Under the pieces are notes generated by a model. It was not told the origin of the DNA and ran no database searches. It saw only the letters and a program-made list of their open reading frames with translations. A DNA stretch of 64,000 nucleotides from Pseudomonadota bacterium (GTDB lineage Bacteria; Pseudomonadota; Alphaproteobacteria; Micavibrionales; CSBR16-224): the NCBI GenBank assembly GCA_013285465.1, contig CP053449.1:124001-188000 (forward strand), in the 5' to 3' direction. Both the position numbers and the translations under genes were made by a program. Position 1 is the first letter of the stretch; each line of letters opens with the position of its first letter. Of this stretch, positions 51,820 to 62,205 are shown in pieces.

Positions 51820-53544
51820 ATGCGGGTAAACATGAAACAGATATCTTTTTTTATGCTGGCGCTGCTGCTGATTTTTCCGGCTTTGGCACAGGCGGAGGAA
51901 TTTACGGCGGAAAGTAAAATCAGCGGCGTGACCGTTTATACAAACCGCGCCGCCGTGACGCGGCATGCAAAGATAAAACTGCCGCAAGGGGCGCATACGG
52001 TGGTATTTCGCGGCTTGCCTGACAGAATTGCCACGGATTCCCTGCGTGTGGAAGGCAGTGCCAAGGCGGATGTGGTGATCGGTGCCTTGGCGCATAAACG
52101 GGTGATTACGCAGGAGCTGACCTCGGAAAAAGAGCGGGTGCTGAGCGATAATCTGCAAAAACTCGCTGACCAGATCGGTTTTGAAAAAGCGGAAATCAAT
52201 GCCCTGAAAAACCGTCTGCAGCTGATGGACACGATCAAAACCCATGCCTTGCAGCAAATTAATGAAGAGATCAAAAGCTTTACCCTGCAGCCGCTGCAAT
52301 GGATCAGCGCGGCGAAAAAAATGCAGGAAGAAACCGCCGCCGTTAAACAGGCGCAGCAGCAGCATGATATCAATATCCGTGATTTGAACGAGGCGGTGCA
52401 GAAAGTAAAACGGGAATTATCGTCTTTGCGGACGGGATCGCGCAGCAGTTATGAGGTGACGGTGCCGCTGGAGGCGATGGCGGCAACGGAGCTGGAGCTG
52501 GATTTGACCTATCAGACCGGCAATGCCTCATGGCAGCCGATTTACGATGCGCGTCTTGATACGGATAGCGGTGATCTGGTGCTGGTGCAGTACGGCGCGG
52601 TGCGCCAGCTTTCCGGTGAAGACTGGAGTGATGTGGCTTTGACCTTGTCCACAGCGCAGCCGCATCGTAGTGCCGCCTTGCCGCCACTGAATCCGGTATG
52701 GGTGAATAGTTATAAGTCATCTGTGGATTACAGTGTGTTACGCGCTAACGCAACGGCACAGGGGACTGTTGGCGCTGTTACTGATCCCTTGCAGGAATGG
52801 CGGCGCACAGCGGAGGCGCGGCGGTTTGAAATAGAGTTTAGCGATGACCATGACCCAACGGCAACGGCACCGCAGAAACAGGCACAATTTGCCGCGGCGC
52901 AAGTGGATACCGGCGGTTTTGTCGCCGAATATCGTGTGCCGAATACGGTGACGGTTCTGAGTGATAATGAAGAAACAAAGCTGATGGTCGGCAGTTTTGA
53001 TGTTGAAAACAAGCTGGAAATCCATATCCAGCCGCAGCATCTGGCGGAGGCGTTTCTGGTGGCGCATGGCAAGCTGAAAAGCGAAGCGCCTGTTTTGCCC
53101 GGGCAGGTGAATCTGTTCCGTGACGGTGCTTATGTCGGGAAAACGCGGATTCCGCTGCTGCGCCCCGAGGAAGAGCATAATCTGTTCTTTGGTGTTGATG
53201 ACAGCCTGTCCGTCAAGCGCAATACGTTGAAAGACGAACGCAAGGATGACGGATTGATTGTGAAGGAGGCTTCATTGGAGCGCCATTACATTACGGAGAT
53301 CAAAAATCTGCGCAAAACCCCTGTTGATATCCGTGTGCGTGAAACCGTGCCGGTCAGCAAGGATGACGAGATTGAAATCGCCATCCTGCGCGATAAAACC
53401 ACGCAGGGTTATGAGACGGATATTGACAAGATTAGCGGTCTGACGGGATGGTCATTCACGCTTGCGCCCGAAGAGCAGAAAGATATCCGCCTTGGCTGGA
53501 AAGTGACCTGGCCGCAAGAGGACAGAATTACCGGCCTGCCATAG
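51820..53544 (+). CDS. DUF4139/DUF4140 exported protein, paralog 2
   Basis: The 574-residue protein has a signal peptide ending in ALAQA, then SKISGVTVYTNRAAVTRHA (DUF4140), a coiled coil, and LTYQTGNASWQPIYDARLDT with LSGEDWSDVALTLSTAQPH (DUF4139). It aligns with the previous gene throughout and ends the same way (W-K-V-T-W-P, then a short tail), so the pair is a tandem duplication. The middle region before residue 330 is shorter and diverged. Two in-frame Met (51820 and 51832) are possible starts. It converges with the protease gene, the stops being eight bases apart. Confidence 0.85.
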   Translation: MRVNMKQISFFMLALLLIFPALAQAEEFTAESKISGVTVYTNRAAVTRHAKIKLPQGAHTVVFRGLPDRIATDSLRVEGSAKADVVIGALAHKRVITQELTSEKERVLSDNLQKLADQIGFEKAEINALKNRLQLMDTIKTHALQQINEEIKSFTLQPLQWISAAKKMQEETAAVKQAQQQHDINIRDLNEAVQKVKRELSSLRTGSRSSYEVTVPLEAMAATELELDLTYQTGNASWQPIYDARLDTDSGDLVLVQYGAVRQLSGEDWSDVALTLSTAQPHRSAALPPLNPVWVNSYKSSVDYSVLRANATAQGTVGAVTDPLQEWRRTAEARRFEIEFSDDHDPTATAPQKQAQFAAAQVDTGGFVAEYRVPNTVTVLSDNEETKLMVGSFDVENKLEIHIQPQHLAEAFLVAHGKLKSEAPVLPGQVNLFRDGAYVGKTRIPLLRPEEEHNLFFGVDDSLSVKRNTLKDERKDDGLIVKEASLERHYITEIKNLRKTPVDIRVRETVPVSKDDEIEIAILRDKTTQGYETDIDKISGLTGWSFTLAPEEQKDIRLGWKVTWPQEDRITGLP

Positions 53545-53551
53545 ACGCTGT

Positions 53552-54361
53552 TTACGCGCGCCAGACTTTACTGGCATTCATGGCGCTGACGGTGCGGTAT
53601 TCCCATGTATGATAATCGTCTTTTTGTACAAAGCCTGCAGCTGTGCGGTTATCCAGCACGTAATTGCCGTCATCGGCATTGACGACCAGTACGGCATGGC
53701 CTGCGGTTTTATCCCATTTCATCGTCACGGCGGTAAAGCGCATATCATCATCCGGTACGCCGAGATAATAAAGCGAGACATATTTCATGATGGCGAAATC
53801 ATCACAGTCACCAAAGCCGTTTTTGAGCGATTCCGCAGGTGTGGCGAAATAATCCTTTTTGCCGTAGATATTTTCGTCGCTGTCATAGATCAGGAAATTA
53901 TCCACGCGGCGGTCAACTTCGCAGAGCTGTTCAAACAGCGGTTTGTCTTTCAGATCATCCAGAGATTTTGCCCAGTTGACAACCAGATCGCGGTTTTCGC
54001 CGGGGCGCTGCATCTGGCGGTTATGGCGGTCGATGACGCGTTTCCAGTCGCGGGATGTCCATGCACTGCGCGTTTCTTTCATATCGCGGTTGAAAATATT
54101 GGACAGTGAGGCTTTTTCGGTTTTTTCGGATGTGCCGCGTAAATAATCGCGTCCGCTTTCAAGACTTGTCCATGCCGATGTGCTGCGTTCATTGACCGTG
54201 ACATGTTCCGCCGCTTTGGAATCCGGCGGCAAATGAAGATCGGCGGCGGCATAGGAGATGCCTTGTGCGGCGACGGATAACCCGACAGCGGCGATGGCAA
54301 GGTTGAAATATTTGCGGAGGTTTTTCTTCGGTTTTTGTGAGGACGGGTTTTTAGGTTGCAA
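53552..54361 (-). CDS. BTLCP family transglutaminase-like cysteine protease
   Basis: The 269-residue protein has a signal anchor (about residues 20-35), a charged linker, and a transglutaminase-like domain with catalytic Cys in NGFGDCDDFAIMKYVSLYYLG, His in TAGHAVLVVNADDGNY and Asp in YVLDNRTAA. Bacterial transglutaminase-like cysteine proteinases are common in Alpha- and Gammaproteobacteria; those studied (such as LapG) cut surface adhesins. No LapD-type partner or adhesin is in the window, so the substrate is unknown. Confidence 0.85.
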   Translation of the reverse strand: MQPKNPSSQKPKKNLRKYFNLAIAAVGLSVAAQGISYAAADLHLPPDSKAAEHVTVNERSTSAWTSLESGRDYLRGTSEKTEKASLSNIFNRDMKETRSAWTSRDWKRVIDRHNRQMQRPGENRDLVVNWAKSLDDLKDKPLFEQLCEVDRRVDNFLIYDSDENIYGKKDYFATPAESLKNGFGDCDDFAIMKYVSLYYLGVPDDDMRFTAVTMKWDKTAGHAVLVVNADDGNYVLDNRTAAGFVQKDDYHTWEYRTVSAMNASKVWRA

Positions 54362-54593
54362 GGCGACACTCCTGAAAATTGGACAACAGGCACACCTTGT
54401 AAAATAAAACCGCTTTAAAAATGGTAGGACGGGGAAATATAAAAGTAAACAGGGATAATGCCCGTGAAAACAAAAACTTGCCTTTGGCGGGATTCATATT
54501 ATAGTAAGTCCCGTAAATTCGCGGTTTACCGCTGGAGTTTGCAAGGGTGTGCACGATTCTTATAGACATTAAACAATGGAGGCCGGAGCCTTT

Positions 54594-56075
54594 ATGCACG
54601 CCGATCATTCCGATATCAAAATGCCGAAAACAGCTGATGAGGCTTTGTGGAATGCCGATCTGGCGGTAACGCCTGATTCCGCGCGCCATTGGGACTGGAA
54701 GGCGATTGCCGCATTATGGGTCGGGATGGTGGTTTGCGTACCGACTTATATGCTGGCGGGCAGTCTGGTTTCCGAAGGGATGGCCTGGTGGCAGGCGGTT
54801 GTGACGGTATTGCTGGGCAATTGCATCGTGCTGGTGCCGATGATGCTGCTGGGTCATGCGGGAACAAAACACGGTATTCCCTTTCCGGTATTGCTGCGCT
54901 CTTCCTTCGGCACATTCGGTGCGAAAATTCCCGCCGTTGCGCGGGGACTTGTTGCCTGCGGCTGGTTCGGCATCAATACATGGGTCGGCGGTTCGGCCAT
55001 TTACATCATCATCAATAATCTGACCGGCGGCGTGCTGGAAACCGCAAATCCGCTACCGCTTCTGGATATTAATATCTGGCAGACGCTGTGCTTTTTGGGA
55101 TTCTGGGGGCTGCATATCTGGTTTATCCGTCACGGCACGGAATCCATCCGCTGGCTGGAAACGCTGGCGGCGCCGTTTTTGCTGTTTATGGGGCTGGCAC
55201 TTTTGGGCTGGGCCTATTTTACCGCAGGCGGTTTCGGGGAAATGTTATCGACGCCGAGCGCTTTTGTGGCAGGCGGTGCGAAGGAAGGGCAGTTTTGGAT
55301 GGTGTTCTTCCCCAGCCTGACGGCGATGGTCGGGTTCTGGGCAACCATGGCATTGAATATTCCTGATTTCACCCGTTTTTCAAAAACACAGAAAGACCAG
55401 TTTATCGGTCAGGCGCTGGGGCTGCCTTTGCCGATGGCGCTGTTTGCCTTTATCGGTGTTGCCGTGACCTCGGCAACTGTGACGATTTTCGGCGAGGCGA
55501 TCTGGGACCCTGTACAGCTGGCCGGAAAAATGGGCGGCACGGCAACCGTGCTGGCATTATGCGGTTTGGTGATTGCGACGCTGACAACCAATCTGGCGGC
55601 GAATGTGGTTGCGCCGGCTTACGGTTTTTCCAGTGTGGCACCGAAAAAGATTTCTTTTAAAACCGGCGGCTATATCACCGCCGGTATCGGGATTGCGATT
55701 TTCCCGTGGAAGCTGATGGAAACCGCGGGTGATTATCTTTTTGTCTGGCTGGTCGGTTATTCGGCGCTGCTGGGACCGATCGCCGGTATTATGCTGGCGG
55801 ATTATTATTTCATCCGTAAGACGGATTTGGAAATTGATGATTTGTATAAGCGCGACGGTATTTACAGCCGCGGCGGAAAAGGCTGGAATGCCGCAGGAAT
55901 GATTGCGTTGGTCTTTGGTGCGCTGCCGTCACTGCCCGGTTTTGCAAAAGCGGCAGGGTTTATCGCGGATGTGCCGGAGATTTTTTCGACGATTTATTCT
56001 TATGCATGGTTTGTCGGGCTGCTGCTGGGCGGTGCGGTTTATCTGATGCTGCGGAAAATTTGTAAAACGAATTGA
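54594..56075 (+). CDS. NCS1 nucleobase:cation symporter
   Basis: The 493-residue permease has about 12 transmembrane segments in the NCS1/CodB pattern: HWDWKAIAALWVGMVVCVPTYML, FPVLLRSSFGTFG, GWFGINTWVGG and NIPDFTRFSKTQKDQ. NCS1 members import cytosine, uracil, hydantoin, allantoin or related compounds with Na+ or H+. ATG 54594 has GGAGCC upstream; 54576 would add six residues. Its linkage to an omega-aminotransferase and a semialdehyde dehydrogenase suggests uptake of uracil, thymine or a hydantoin whose breakdown gives beta-alanine or beta-aminoisobutyrate. Confidence 0.88.
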   Translation: MHADHSDIKMPKTADEALWNADLAVTPDSARHWDWKAIAALWVGMVVCVPTYMLAGSLVSEGMAWWQAVVTVLLGNCIVLVPMMLLGHAGTKHGIPFPVLLRSSFGTFGAKIPAVARGLVACGWFGINTWVGGSAIYIIINNLTGGVLETANPLPLLDINIWQTLCFLGFWGLHIWFIRHGTESIRWLETLAAPFLLFMGLALLGWAYFTAGGFGEMLSTPSAFVAGGAKEGQFWMVFFPSLTAMVGFWATMALNIPDFTRFSKTQKDQFIGQALGLPLPMALFAFIGVAVTSATVTIFGEAIWDPVQLAGKMGGTATVLALCGLVIATLTTNLAANVVAPAYGFSSVAPKKISFKTGGYITAGIGIAIFPWKLMETAGDYLFVWLVGYSALLGPIAGIMLADYYFIRKTDLEIDDLYKRDGIYSRGGKGWNAAGMIALVFGALPSLPGFAKAAGFIADVPEIFSTIYSYAWFVGLLLGGAVYLMLRKICKTN

Positions 56076-56109
56076 ATTGATCTTTTTTTTGAGAAGGAAA
56101 GGAAAAGCC

Positions 56110-57468
56110 ATGTCACTTGCTACGACACCGAATACGCCGACGGAGGAAGCGCGCCGCAACAAAACGGGGCTGGAGGAGTTCTGGATGCCGTTTTCGGCGA
56201 ACCGCCAGTTTAAGTCAAAGCCGCGCATGTTCGTCTCCGGTGATAAAATGCATTATATGACCGATGACGGGCGCAAGGTGATGGACGGCACGGCAGGGCT
56301 GTGGTGCTGTAATATCGGCCATTCCCATCCGAAAGTGGTGAAAGCCGTGCAGGAACAGGTGCAGGAGCTGGATTACGCCCCCGCCTTCCAGATGGGGCAT
56401 CCGAAAGCTTTTGAACTGGCGACGCGTCTGGCGGAAATGATGCCGGGCAGTCTTGACCATGTTTTCTTTACCAATTCCGGATCGGAATCGGTTGATACGG
56501 CGCTGAAAATTGCGCTGGCCTATCACAATGTGCGCGGCGAGGCCGGACGCACCCGTCTGGTCGGGCGCGAGCGCGGCTATCACGGTGTCGGATTCGGCGG
56601 TATTTCCGTCGGCGGGATCGTCAATAACCGGAAGTTTTTCGGTACGCTGCTGACAGGTGTTGACCATTTGCCGCATACGCATGATTTGAAAAAGAACGCC
56701 TTTACCAAAGGCCAGCCGGAACATGGTGCGGAACTTGCCGATGATCTGGAACGGATTGTTGCGCTGCATGGCGGGGAAACGATTGCCGCCGTGATTGTCG
56801 AGCCGATTGCCGGTTCGACAGGTGTGCTGATACCGCCGAAAGGTTATCTGGAACGTCTGCGCGAGATTTGCACCAAACACGGTATCCTGTTGATTTTTGA
56901 CGAGGTTATCACCGGTTTTGGCCGTGTCGGTAATGCCGCCACCGCGGCGGAATATTACGGTGTGCAGCCTGATATTATCACCATGGCAAAAGGCCTGACC
57001 GCCGGCACGATTCCGATGGGGGCGGTTGCTGTTGACAGTAAAATCTATGACGCTTTTATGAAGGGGCCGGAAAACGCGATCGAGCTGTTCCACGGCTATA
57101 CCTATTCGGGGCATCCGATTGCGGCTGCCGCAGGTCTGGCGGTTCTGGATGTTTATAAAGAGGAAAAACTCTTCGCCCGTACGGAAGAATTGGCGCCGTA
57201 TTGGGAAGAGCGCATCCATGCTTTGAAAGAGCTGCCGCATGTGATTGATATCCGCAATACCGGCTTGATCGGTGCGATTGAGCTGCAGGGAATTGACGGC
57301 AAGCCGACGGCGCGCGCTTTTGAAGCCTTCCTGCAATGTTTTGAAAAAGGTCTGCTGATCCGCACGACGGGTGACACGATTGCCCTGTCGCCGCCGCTGA
57401 CGATTTCCAAAGAGCAGATTGATGAAATTTTCGACACGCTGTCCGGCGTGATCAAGAATTTGAAATAG
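56110..57468 (+). CDS. Class III omega-amino acid:pyruvate aminotransferase
   Basis: The 452-residue PLP enzyme has [38 protein letters not shown], a Trp/Tyr-rich [13 protein letters not shown]-type segment (here [12 protein letters not shown]), [24 protein letters not shown] and the PLP Lys in [15 protein letters not shown]. This is the omega-amino acid:pyruvate aminotransferase type, which moves the amino group of beta-alanine to pyruvate to give malonate semialdehyde. ATG 56110 is chosen because GGAAAGGA precedes it. It lies between the permease and the dehydrogenase in one operon. Confidence 0.9.
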   Translation: MSLATTPNTPTEEARRNKTGLEEFWMPFSANRQFKSKPRMFVSGDKMHYMTDDGRKVMDGTAGLWCCNIGHSHPKVVKAVQEQVQELDYAPAFQMGHPKAFELATRLAEMMPGSLDHVFFTNSGSESVDTALKIALAYHNVRGEAGRTRLVGRERGYHGVGFGGISVGGIVNNRKFFGTLLTGVDHLPHTHDLKKNAFTKGQPEHGAELADDLERIVALHGGETIAAVIVEPIAGSTGVLIPPKGYLERLREICTKHGILLIFDEVITGFGRVGNAATAAEYYGVQPDIITMAKGLTAGTIPMGAVAVDSKIYDAFMKGPENAIELFHGYTYSGHPIAAAAGLAVLDVYKEEKLFARTEELAPYWEERIHALKELPHVIDIRNTGLIGAIELQGIDGKPTARAFEAFLQCFEKGLLIRTTGDTIALSPPLTISKEQIDEIFDTLSGVIKNLK

Positions 57469-57497
57469 AAATTTTTTATAAGATGGAGGAAGAAAAC

Positions 57498-58994
57498 ATG
57501 CTTGCACAATTGAAACATTATACGGGTGGCCATGCCGCCCCCGGCAGCAGCGACCGCTTTGGCGATGTCTTTAACCCGGCAACGGGCGAAGTGATTGCGC
57601 AGGTGCCTTTCGCCTCCGCCGCTGAAATTGATGCGACGGTGCAGATTGCCAAAAAAGCGTTTGAAAGCTGGTCGCAGGTGCCGCCGCAACGCCGCGCCCG
57701 CGTCATGTTCCGCTTTCTGGAATTGCTGCATCAAAATGCCGAAGAGCTGGGCCGTATTGTCAGCCGTGAACACGGTAAAGTGAAAACCGATGCCGAAGGT
57801 GAAGTGCAGCGTGGTATCGAAATTGTTGAATTTGCCACAGGTATTCCCAGTTTTCTGAAAGGGGAATATTCCGACAGCGTTGGCACGGGCGTAGACAGTT
57901 ATTCTATGCGCCAGCCTTTAGGTGTGGTGGCGGGCATTACGCCGTTCAATTTTCCGGCGATGGTGCCGATGTGGATGTTCCCGATTGCGATTGCCTGCGG
58001 TAACACCTTTATTTTGAAACCGTCGGAGCGTGATCCCTCCGCCGCCATGTTTATGGCGGAGCTGCTGGAGCAGGCCGGACTGCCCGAAGGCGTGTTCAAT
58101 ATCATCCATGGCGATAAGGAAGCGGTGGATGCCATTTTGCACAATGAGGATATCAAAGCCATCAGCTTTGTCGGTTCGACCCCGATTGCCGAATATATCT
58201 ATACAACCGGTACGAAAAACGGCAAACGCGTGCAGGCTTTGGGTGGTGCGAAAAACCATATGATTATCATGCCTGACGCCGATATGGATCAGGCAACTGA
58301 TGCATTGATGGGCGCGGCTTACGGTTCTGCCGGAGAGCGCTGCATGGCGATTTCCGTTGCGGTTGCCGTCGGTGATGATGTTGCCGATACGCTGGTGGAA
58401 AAACTGACCCCGCGCATTGAAGCGTTGAAGGTCGGCCCTGCGGAAACGGATGCCGATATGGGGCCGTTGATTACGGCGGTTCACCGTGACAAGGTTTTGT
58501 CTTATATCGATAGCGGTGTTGCAGAAGGCGCGAAGCTGGTTGTGGACGGGCGCGGATTGAAAGTGCCGGGTTGCGATGGCGGCTTCTTCCTTGGCGGCTG
58601 TCTGTTTGACCATGTTAAGCCGGAGATGAAAATCTATAAGGAGGAAATCTTCGGGCCGGTGCTGTCACTGGTGCGTGCAAAAACTTATGCCGAGGCCGTG
58701 AAACTGATTAATGATCATGAATACGGCAACGGCACGGCGATCTTTACCCGCGACGGCGGCACGGCACGTGCCTTTGCCCGCGATATCGAGGTTGGTATGG
58801 TCGGCATCAATGTGCCGATTCCCGTTCCGGTGGCGATGCACAGTTTCGGCGGCTGGAAACGCTCACTGTTCGGTGACCAGCATATGCACGGGATGGAAGG
58901 CGTCCGCTTTTTCACGCGCCTGAAAACCATGTCCGCCCGCTGGCCTGACGGTCCGGCGCAGGGTGCGGATTTCCATTTCCCGCAAAATAAATAG
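57498..58994 (+). CDS. mmsA: CoA-acylating methylmalonate-semialdehyde dehydrogenase
   Basis: The 498-residue aldehyde dehydrogenase has the MMSDH patterns [62 protein letters not shown] and the catalytic Cys in [21 protein letters not shown] oxidises methylmalonate or malonate semialdehyde with CoA and NAD+, giving propionyl-CoA or acetyl-CoA with loss of CO2. With the aminotransferase it completes beta-alanine catabolism. The ribosome site is GGAGGA at 57485. A perfect terminator follows at 59017. Confidence 0.93.
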   Translation: MLAQLKHYTGGHAAPGSSDRFGDVFNPATGEVIAQVPFASAAEIDATVQIAKKAFESWSQVPPQRRARVMFRFLELLHQNAEELGRIVSREHGKVKTDAEGEVQRGIEIVEFATGIPSFLKGEYSDSVGTGVDSYSMRQPLGVVAGITPFNFPAMVPMWMFPIAIACGNTFILKPSERDPSAAMFMAELLEQAGLPEGVFNIIHGDKEAVDAILHNEDIKAISFVGSTPIAEYIYTTGTKNGKRVQALGGAKNHMIIMPDADMDQATDALMGAAYGSAGERCMAISVAVAVGDDVADTLVEKLTPRIEALKVGPAETDADMGPLITAVHRDKVLSYIDSGVAEGAKLVVDGRGLKVPGCDGGFFLGGCLFDHVKPEMKIYKEEIFGPVLSLVRAKTYAEAVKLINDHEYGNGTAIFTRDGGTARAFARDIEVGMVGINVPIPVPVAMHSFGGWKRSLFGDQHMHGMEGVRFFTRLKTMSARWPDGPAQGADFHFPQNK

Positions 58995-59016
58995 CATTTG
59001 CTGAAAACGGATAAAG

Positions 59017-59044
59017 AAAGAGGGCTGATCAATCAGCCCTCTTT
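59017..59044 (+). terminator. Rho-independent terminator of the mmsA operon
   Basis: AAAGAGGGCTGAT (59017-59029) and ATCAGCCCTCTTT (59032-59044) form a 13-bp perfect stem closed by a 2-base loop (in practice the loop opens to 4-6 bases) followed by a T-rich tract. It may also serve the convergent gene at 59072. Confidence 0.9.
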
Positions 59045-59071
59045 TTATTTATAAGAAAACTTCTTGCGGCG

Positions 59072-62000
59072 TTACTGGATCAGAATCGGTTCCTGACTAT
59101 GTGACAGCTGTGCGGGGATATGGTCGATTTTGACGGCTGCGCCGGAAAGCGACTGTAGCGCCGGAACAAGACCTGCGGTCAGTGTTTGCAGATCGCGGCT
59201 GTAAACGGGTTGTGCGACATGAACGATGGCCGAGAAGCTGTGCTGCGGTACGGCATAGAAAACAAACACGGCCTCGTAATTATTGCCCTGAACGGGGCAA
59301 AGCGTGTGAACGCTTTGAATACTGTCGCTGACGGTTTTATCGGACAAGACGCGCAATTTGTTTTCACAATCCTGATTATAGCGCGAGACATAACGCGCCG
59401 CGAGATCACGGAGATTGGCGTTTTTATATTGCGGCCATGCCTGTTGTTCAAACAAGCCGTTGGCAACACCTGCGCTCCATTTCAGCATATAGCCGTCTTC
59501 GCTGAGTTGCGGGTTCTCCGGTGCGATACCGGATTTTTTCAACAGGGCCGATAGCGGCTGTTCCGCCGTGGCGGTACTGCCATAGGACGGCAGCGGGGCG
59601 GCTTTTTGCTGTACCGGTGCGGGGGCTGCCAAAACCTGTGTTTGCACAGTCTGTTTTGTCTGCATCGGCATATGTGCCGATGGTGCGGTCAGATCGTGAT
59701 ATTGCGGCTGCGGTTGTTGCTGCTGCTGTATGACGGGGTGTTCCGCATAAATAGTCGTTTGCTGTTGTTGCTGCATCTGCATCATTTCCGCAGCGACCTG
59801 TGCGGCTTCATTTGCGCGTTTTTCGCGCTCGGCCAGAACGCTGGACGGGGTCGGAACATCCAAAGCGGTGGCCGGACGTTCGCCGCGGTGGACGGCCATA
59901 ATACCGTCAAGGAAATTGCGATACGCATCGGGAGCGGGCTCTGCTGCTACGGGAGCTGCTTGTGCCTGCATATTACCGGATGCCGCGGCATAAGGCATAT
60001 GCGTGCTGACAGCAGGTTCCATCGCCGTGACGGTGTTTTCAGGCGTATTATCCGCAGGTGCCTGCGGCTCGTAATCGGGAATATACTGCCCGCCCTGCTG
60101 TGCCTGCATACGTGCCGTTTCTGTCGTGACGGGAGCGGGCAGGGAATTGGCCCAGTTGTTTTGTGATTGGTGCGGCGTTTGTGTCGGTTTTGCACCGGGG
60201 TTGTAGCTGCGCTCCAATGCGGCGAGATCTTCCGCAGAGATTTCTTTCACGACCAAAGACGGTTTTGCGTTACCGCCGGCCTGCGGTTCGATATGGGTCA
60301 TGGCGGCAGAGGCGATATCGTTATCTCTTCCGGTATAGCGTTTATTGACGTGTTCGATCTTTTCCCGTGCGGCGCGTGCAGCTGCCAGCTCGGCGGCATA
60401 TTTTGTTTCCTGCGCGGCAACGCGTGCGGCGGTGTCCTGCGCAATTTTTTGTTTTTCCTGTTCGGCGGCAGCCAGACGCTGTTGAACGGCGGCGTTTTCG
60501 CGGATCAGTTTTTGACGTTCCGCCTCATGTTGGGTACGCAGGGCGGCGAGTTCTTTTTCCAGACGTGCTTTTTCCGCCAACACGCCCTGATCGGCTTGTT
60601 TTGCTGCAAGCGCGGCTTTTTGCTGTGCCTGTTGCAGACCGGCAAGGCGTTCCTGCATTTGCAGATTTTCGCGCATCAGCTTCATACGTTCGTCTTCATG
60701 CTGTTTTTGCAAGGCTGCGATGCGCTGTTCCGCGGCGGTGAGTTCCTCTGCCGTTTTGGCCGCATTGCGGGCGCGGGCGGCTTCTTCCTGCTGCGCCTGC
60801 TGCAGACTGGCAAGACGAGCCTGCATTTTTTCATTTTCTTCCAGCAGTTTTTGCTGCTCGGCATCATGCTGTTGTTTTAAAGAGGCCATACGTGCCGCGG
60901 CGGCTTGCATTTCAGCCTGTTTCGCAGCGGCGGCTTTTGTTGCGGCTTCGCGTTCCATCTCTGTACGTAGTTTGGCAATTTCCTGCTGTTTTTCCGTTTC
61001 CAGTTTGGAGAGATAATCCTGCAACTTTTTATTATTCGCGCTCAGCAGTTGGCGTTCCGCCTCATGCTGTTTTTGCAGTTCGGCCAGTTTGGATTCGGCG
61101 GCGCGGCGTTCCGCATCCGTTGCCGTTTTTTCCTTGGCAAGGGCGGCGGCGGTTTCTTGCGCTTGTTGCAAGGCCGCCATTTTTTCCTGCATGCGGCTGT
61201 TTTCCGCGATCAGCTGTGCACGTTCGGCGGCGTGACGCTTTTCCATCTCGCGGATATGCGCTTCGGCCTGTTGTTTTTCTTCCGCTGTGACGGCTTTGCT
61301 GCGGGCTTGTTCGGCTTCCGCTTTTTGTGCTGTCTGCAGATTGGCGATTTGCTCCTGCATGCGGCTGTTATCGGCGATCAGCTGCGCGCGTTCGGCGGCG
61401 TGGCGTTTTTCAATCGCGATGATTTTCCGCTCGGCTTTTAAACGCTCATCCTCGGCGGCGCGGCTGCCTGTGGTGATCTGTACCGGCGTTTTGACGGATT
61501 TCTGATTTTGCAATTCGGTGATGCGGTTTTGCATCTCCTTGTTTTCTTTGACCAGTTTGGACATTTCCGTCTGATAACGTTTTTCCAGCGAATCCATTTT
61601 TTGGTAAGCATCCGTCAGCTCTTTGGTCGTTGTGGCCCCATTCGCGCCTGCGACCTGCTGCTGCAGTTTTTGAATGCGCAACCGCTCTTTTTCCAGCCAT
61701 TCCCGCTGCTGGACAAGGCCGCGTGCCTGACGTTCCAGATCTTCCTGTTTTTTCATCAGTTCAAAATCGACCTGTGCGATATTCAGGTTTTTGAAACCGT
61801 GTCTGTCCTGCGCATCCTTGTAAAGGGTAGCGTTTTCGATTTGTTTGCGCTGCAGGGAGAGGGAGTGTTTCAGCTCCTCCAGTTCCTTTTCCTTTTTGAT
61901 CAGCTGTGCGCGCAGTTCGGACACATCGGACGCATCGGCCAGCGCTTCCTGTTGCCGGGAGGAAACCGGAGCGGCTTTCAGCGGTGCAACATTCTGTACA

Positions 62001-62110
62001 GGGATGTTGTTATCTGCGGCAAAAACGGGCGTGCCGGCAAGGGAGATCACGGCTGTTCCGACCATCAGCGATAACAGGCTGCCGAAAACACGGTTTTTGG
62101 AAACGGACAT
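59072..62110 (-). CDS. Large exported coiled-coil protein with C-terminal domain
   Basis: The 1,012-residue protein has a signal peptide (about 1-32, ending PVFAA). A long coiled coil covers about residues 60-590 and contains at least six related modules of about 56 residues, each with a core like KRHAAERAQLIAENSRMQE. A disordered Pro/Gln/Ala-rich region (about 610-860, with Gln runs) follows. The C-terminal 150 residues form a predicted folded domain, with two Cys in NQDCENKL and HTLCPVQG that could make a disulfide. No family is recognised. A periplasmic structural role is plausible but unproven. CAGGAG precedes the ATG. Confidence 0.75.
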   Translation of the reverse strand: MSVSKNRVFGSLLSLMVGTAVISLAGTPVFAADNNIPVQNVAPLKAAPVSSRQQEALADASDVSELRAQLIKKEKELEELKHSLSLQRKQIENATLYKDAQDRHGFKNLNIAQVDFELMKKQEDLERQARGLVQQREWLEKERLRIQKLQQQVAGANGATTTKELTDAYQKMDSLEKRYQTEMSKLVKENKEMQNRITELQNQKSVKTPVQITTGSRAAEDERLKAERKIIAIEKRHAAERAQLIADNSRMQEQIANLQTAQKAEAEQARSKAVTAEEKQQAEAHIREMEKRHAAERAQLIAENSRMQEKMAALQQAQETAAALAKEKTATDAERRAAESKLAELQKQHEAERQLLSANNKKLQDYLSKLETEKQQEIAKLRTEMEREAATKAAAAKQAEMQAAAARMASLKQQHDAEQQKLLEENEKMQARLASLQQAQQEEAARARNAAKTAEELTAAEQRIAALQKQHEDERMKLMRENLQMQERLAGLQQAQQKAALAAKQADQGVLAEKARLEKELAALRTQHEAERQKLIRENAAVQQRLAAAEQEKQKIAQDTAARVAAQETKYAAELAAARAAREKIEHVNKRYTGRDNDIASAAMTHIEPQAGGNAKPSLVVKEISAEDLAALERSYNPGAKPTQTPHQSQNNWANSLPAPVTTETARMQAQQGGQYIPDYEPQAPADNTPENTVTAMEPAVSTHMPYAAASGNMQAQAAPVAAEPAPDAYRNFLDGIMAVHRGERPATALDVPTPSSVLAEREKRANEAAQVAAEMMQMQQQQQTTIYAEHPVIQQQQQPQPQYHDLTAPSAHMPMQTKQTVQTQVLAAPAPVQQKAAPLPSYGSTATAEQPLSALLKKSGIAPENPQLSEDGYMLKWSAGVANGLFEQQAWPQYKNANLRDLAARYVSRYNQDCENKLRVLSDKTVSDSIQSVHTLCPVQGNNYEAVFVFYAVPQHSFSAIVHVAQPVYSRDLQTLTAGLVPALQSLSGAAVKIDHIPAQLSHSQEPILIQ

Positions 62111-62205
62111 TGGTTTTTTCTCCTGAATAAAAAATCAAAATAATGTTAATTTCATGCATTTCATGTATAGCGCGGCGGGAGGGAATTTACCAGCTTAAAT
62201 TAGGC

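Noticed and set aside
56215-57507. 430-residue frame opposite the aminotransferase
   Set aside because: The plus strand encodes an intact class III aminotransferase; the antisense frame has no motif or ribosome site.
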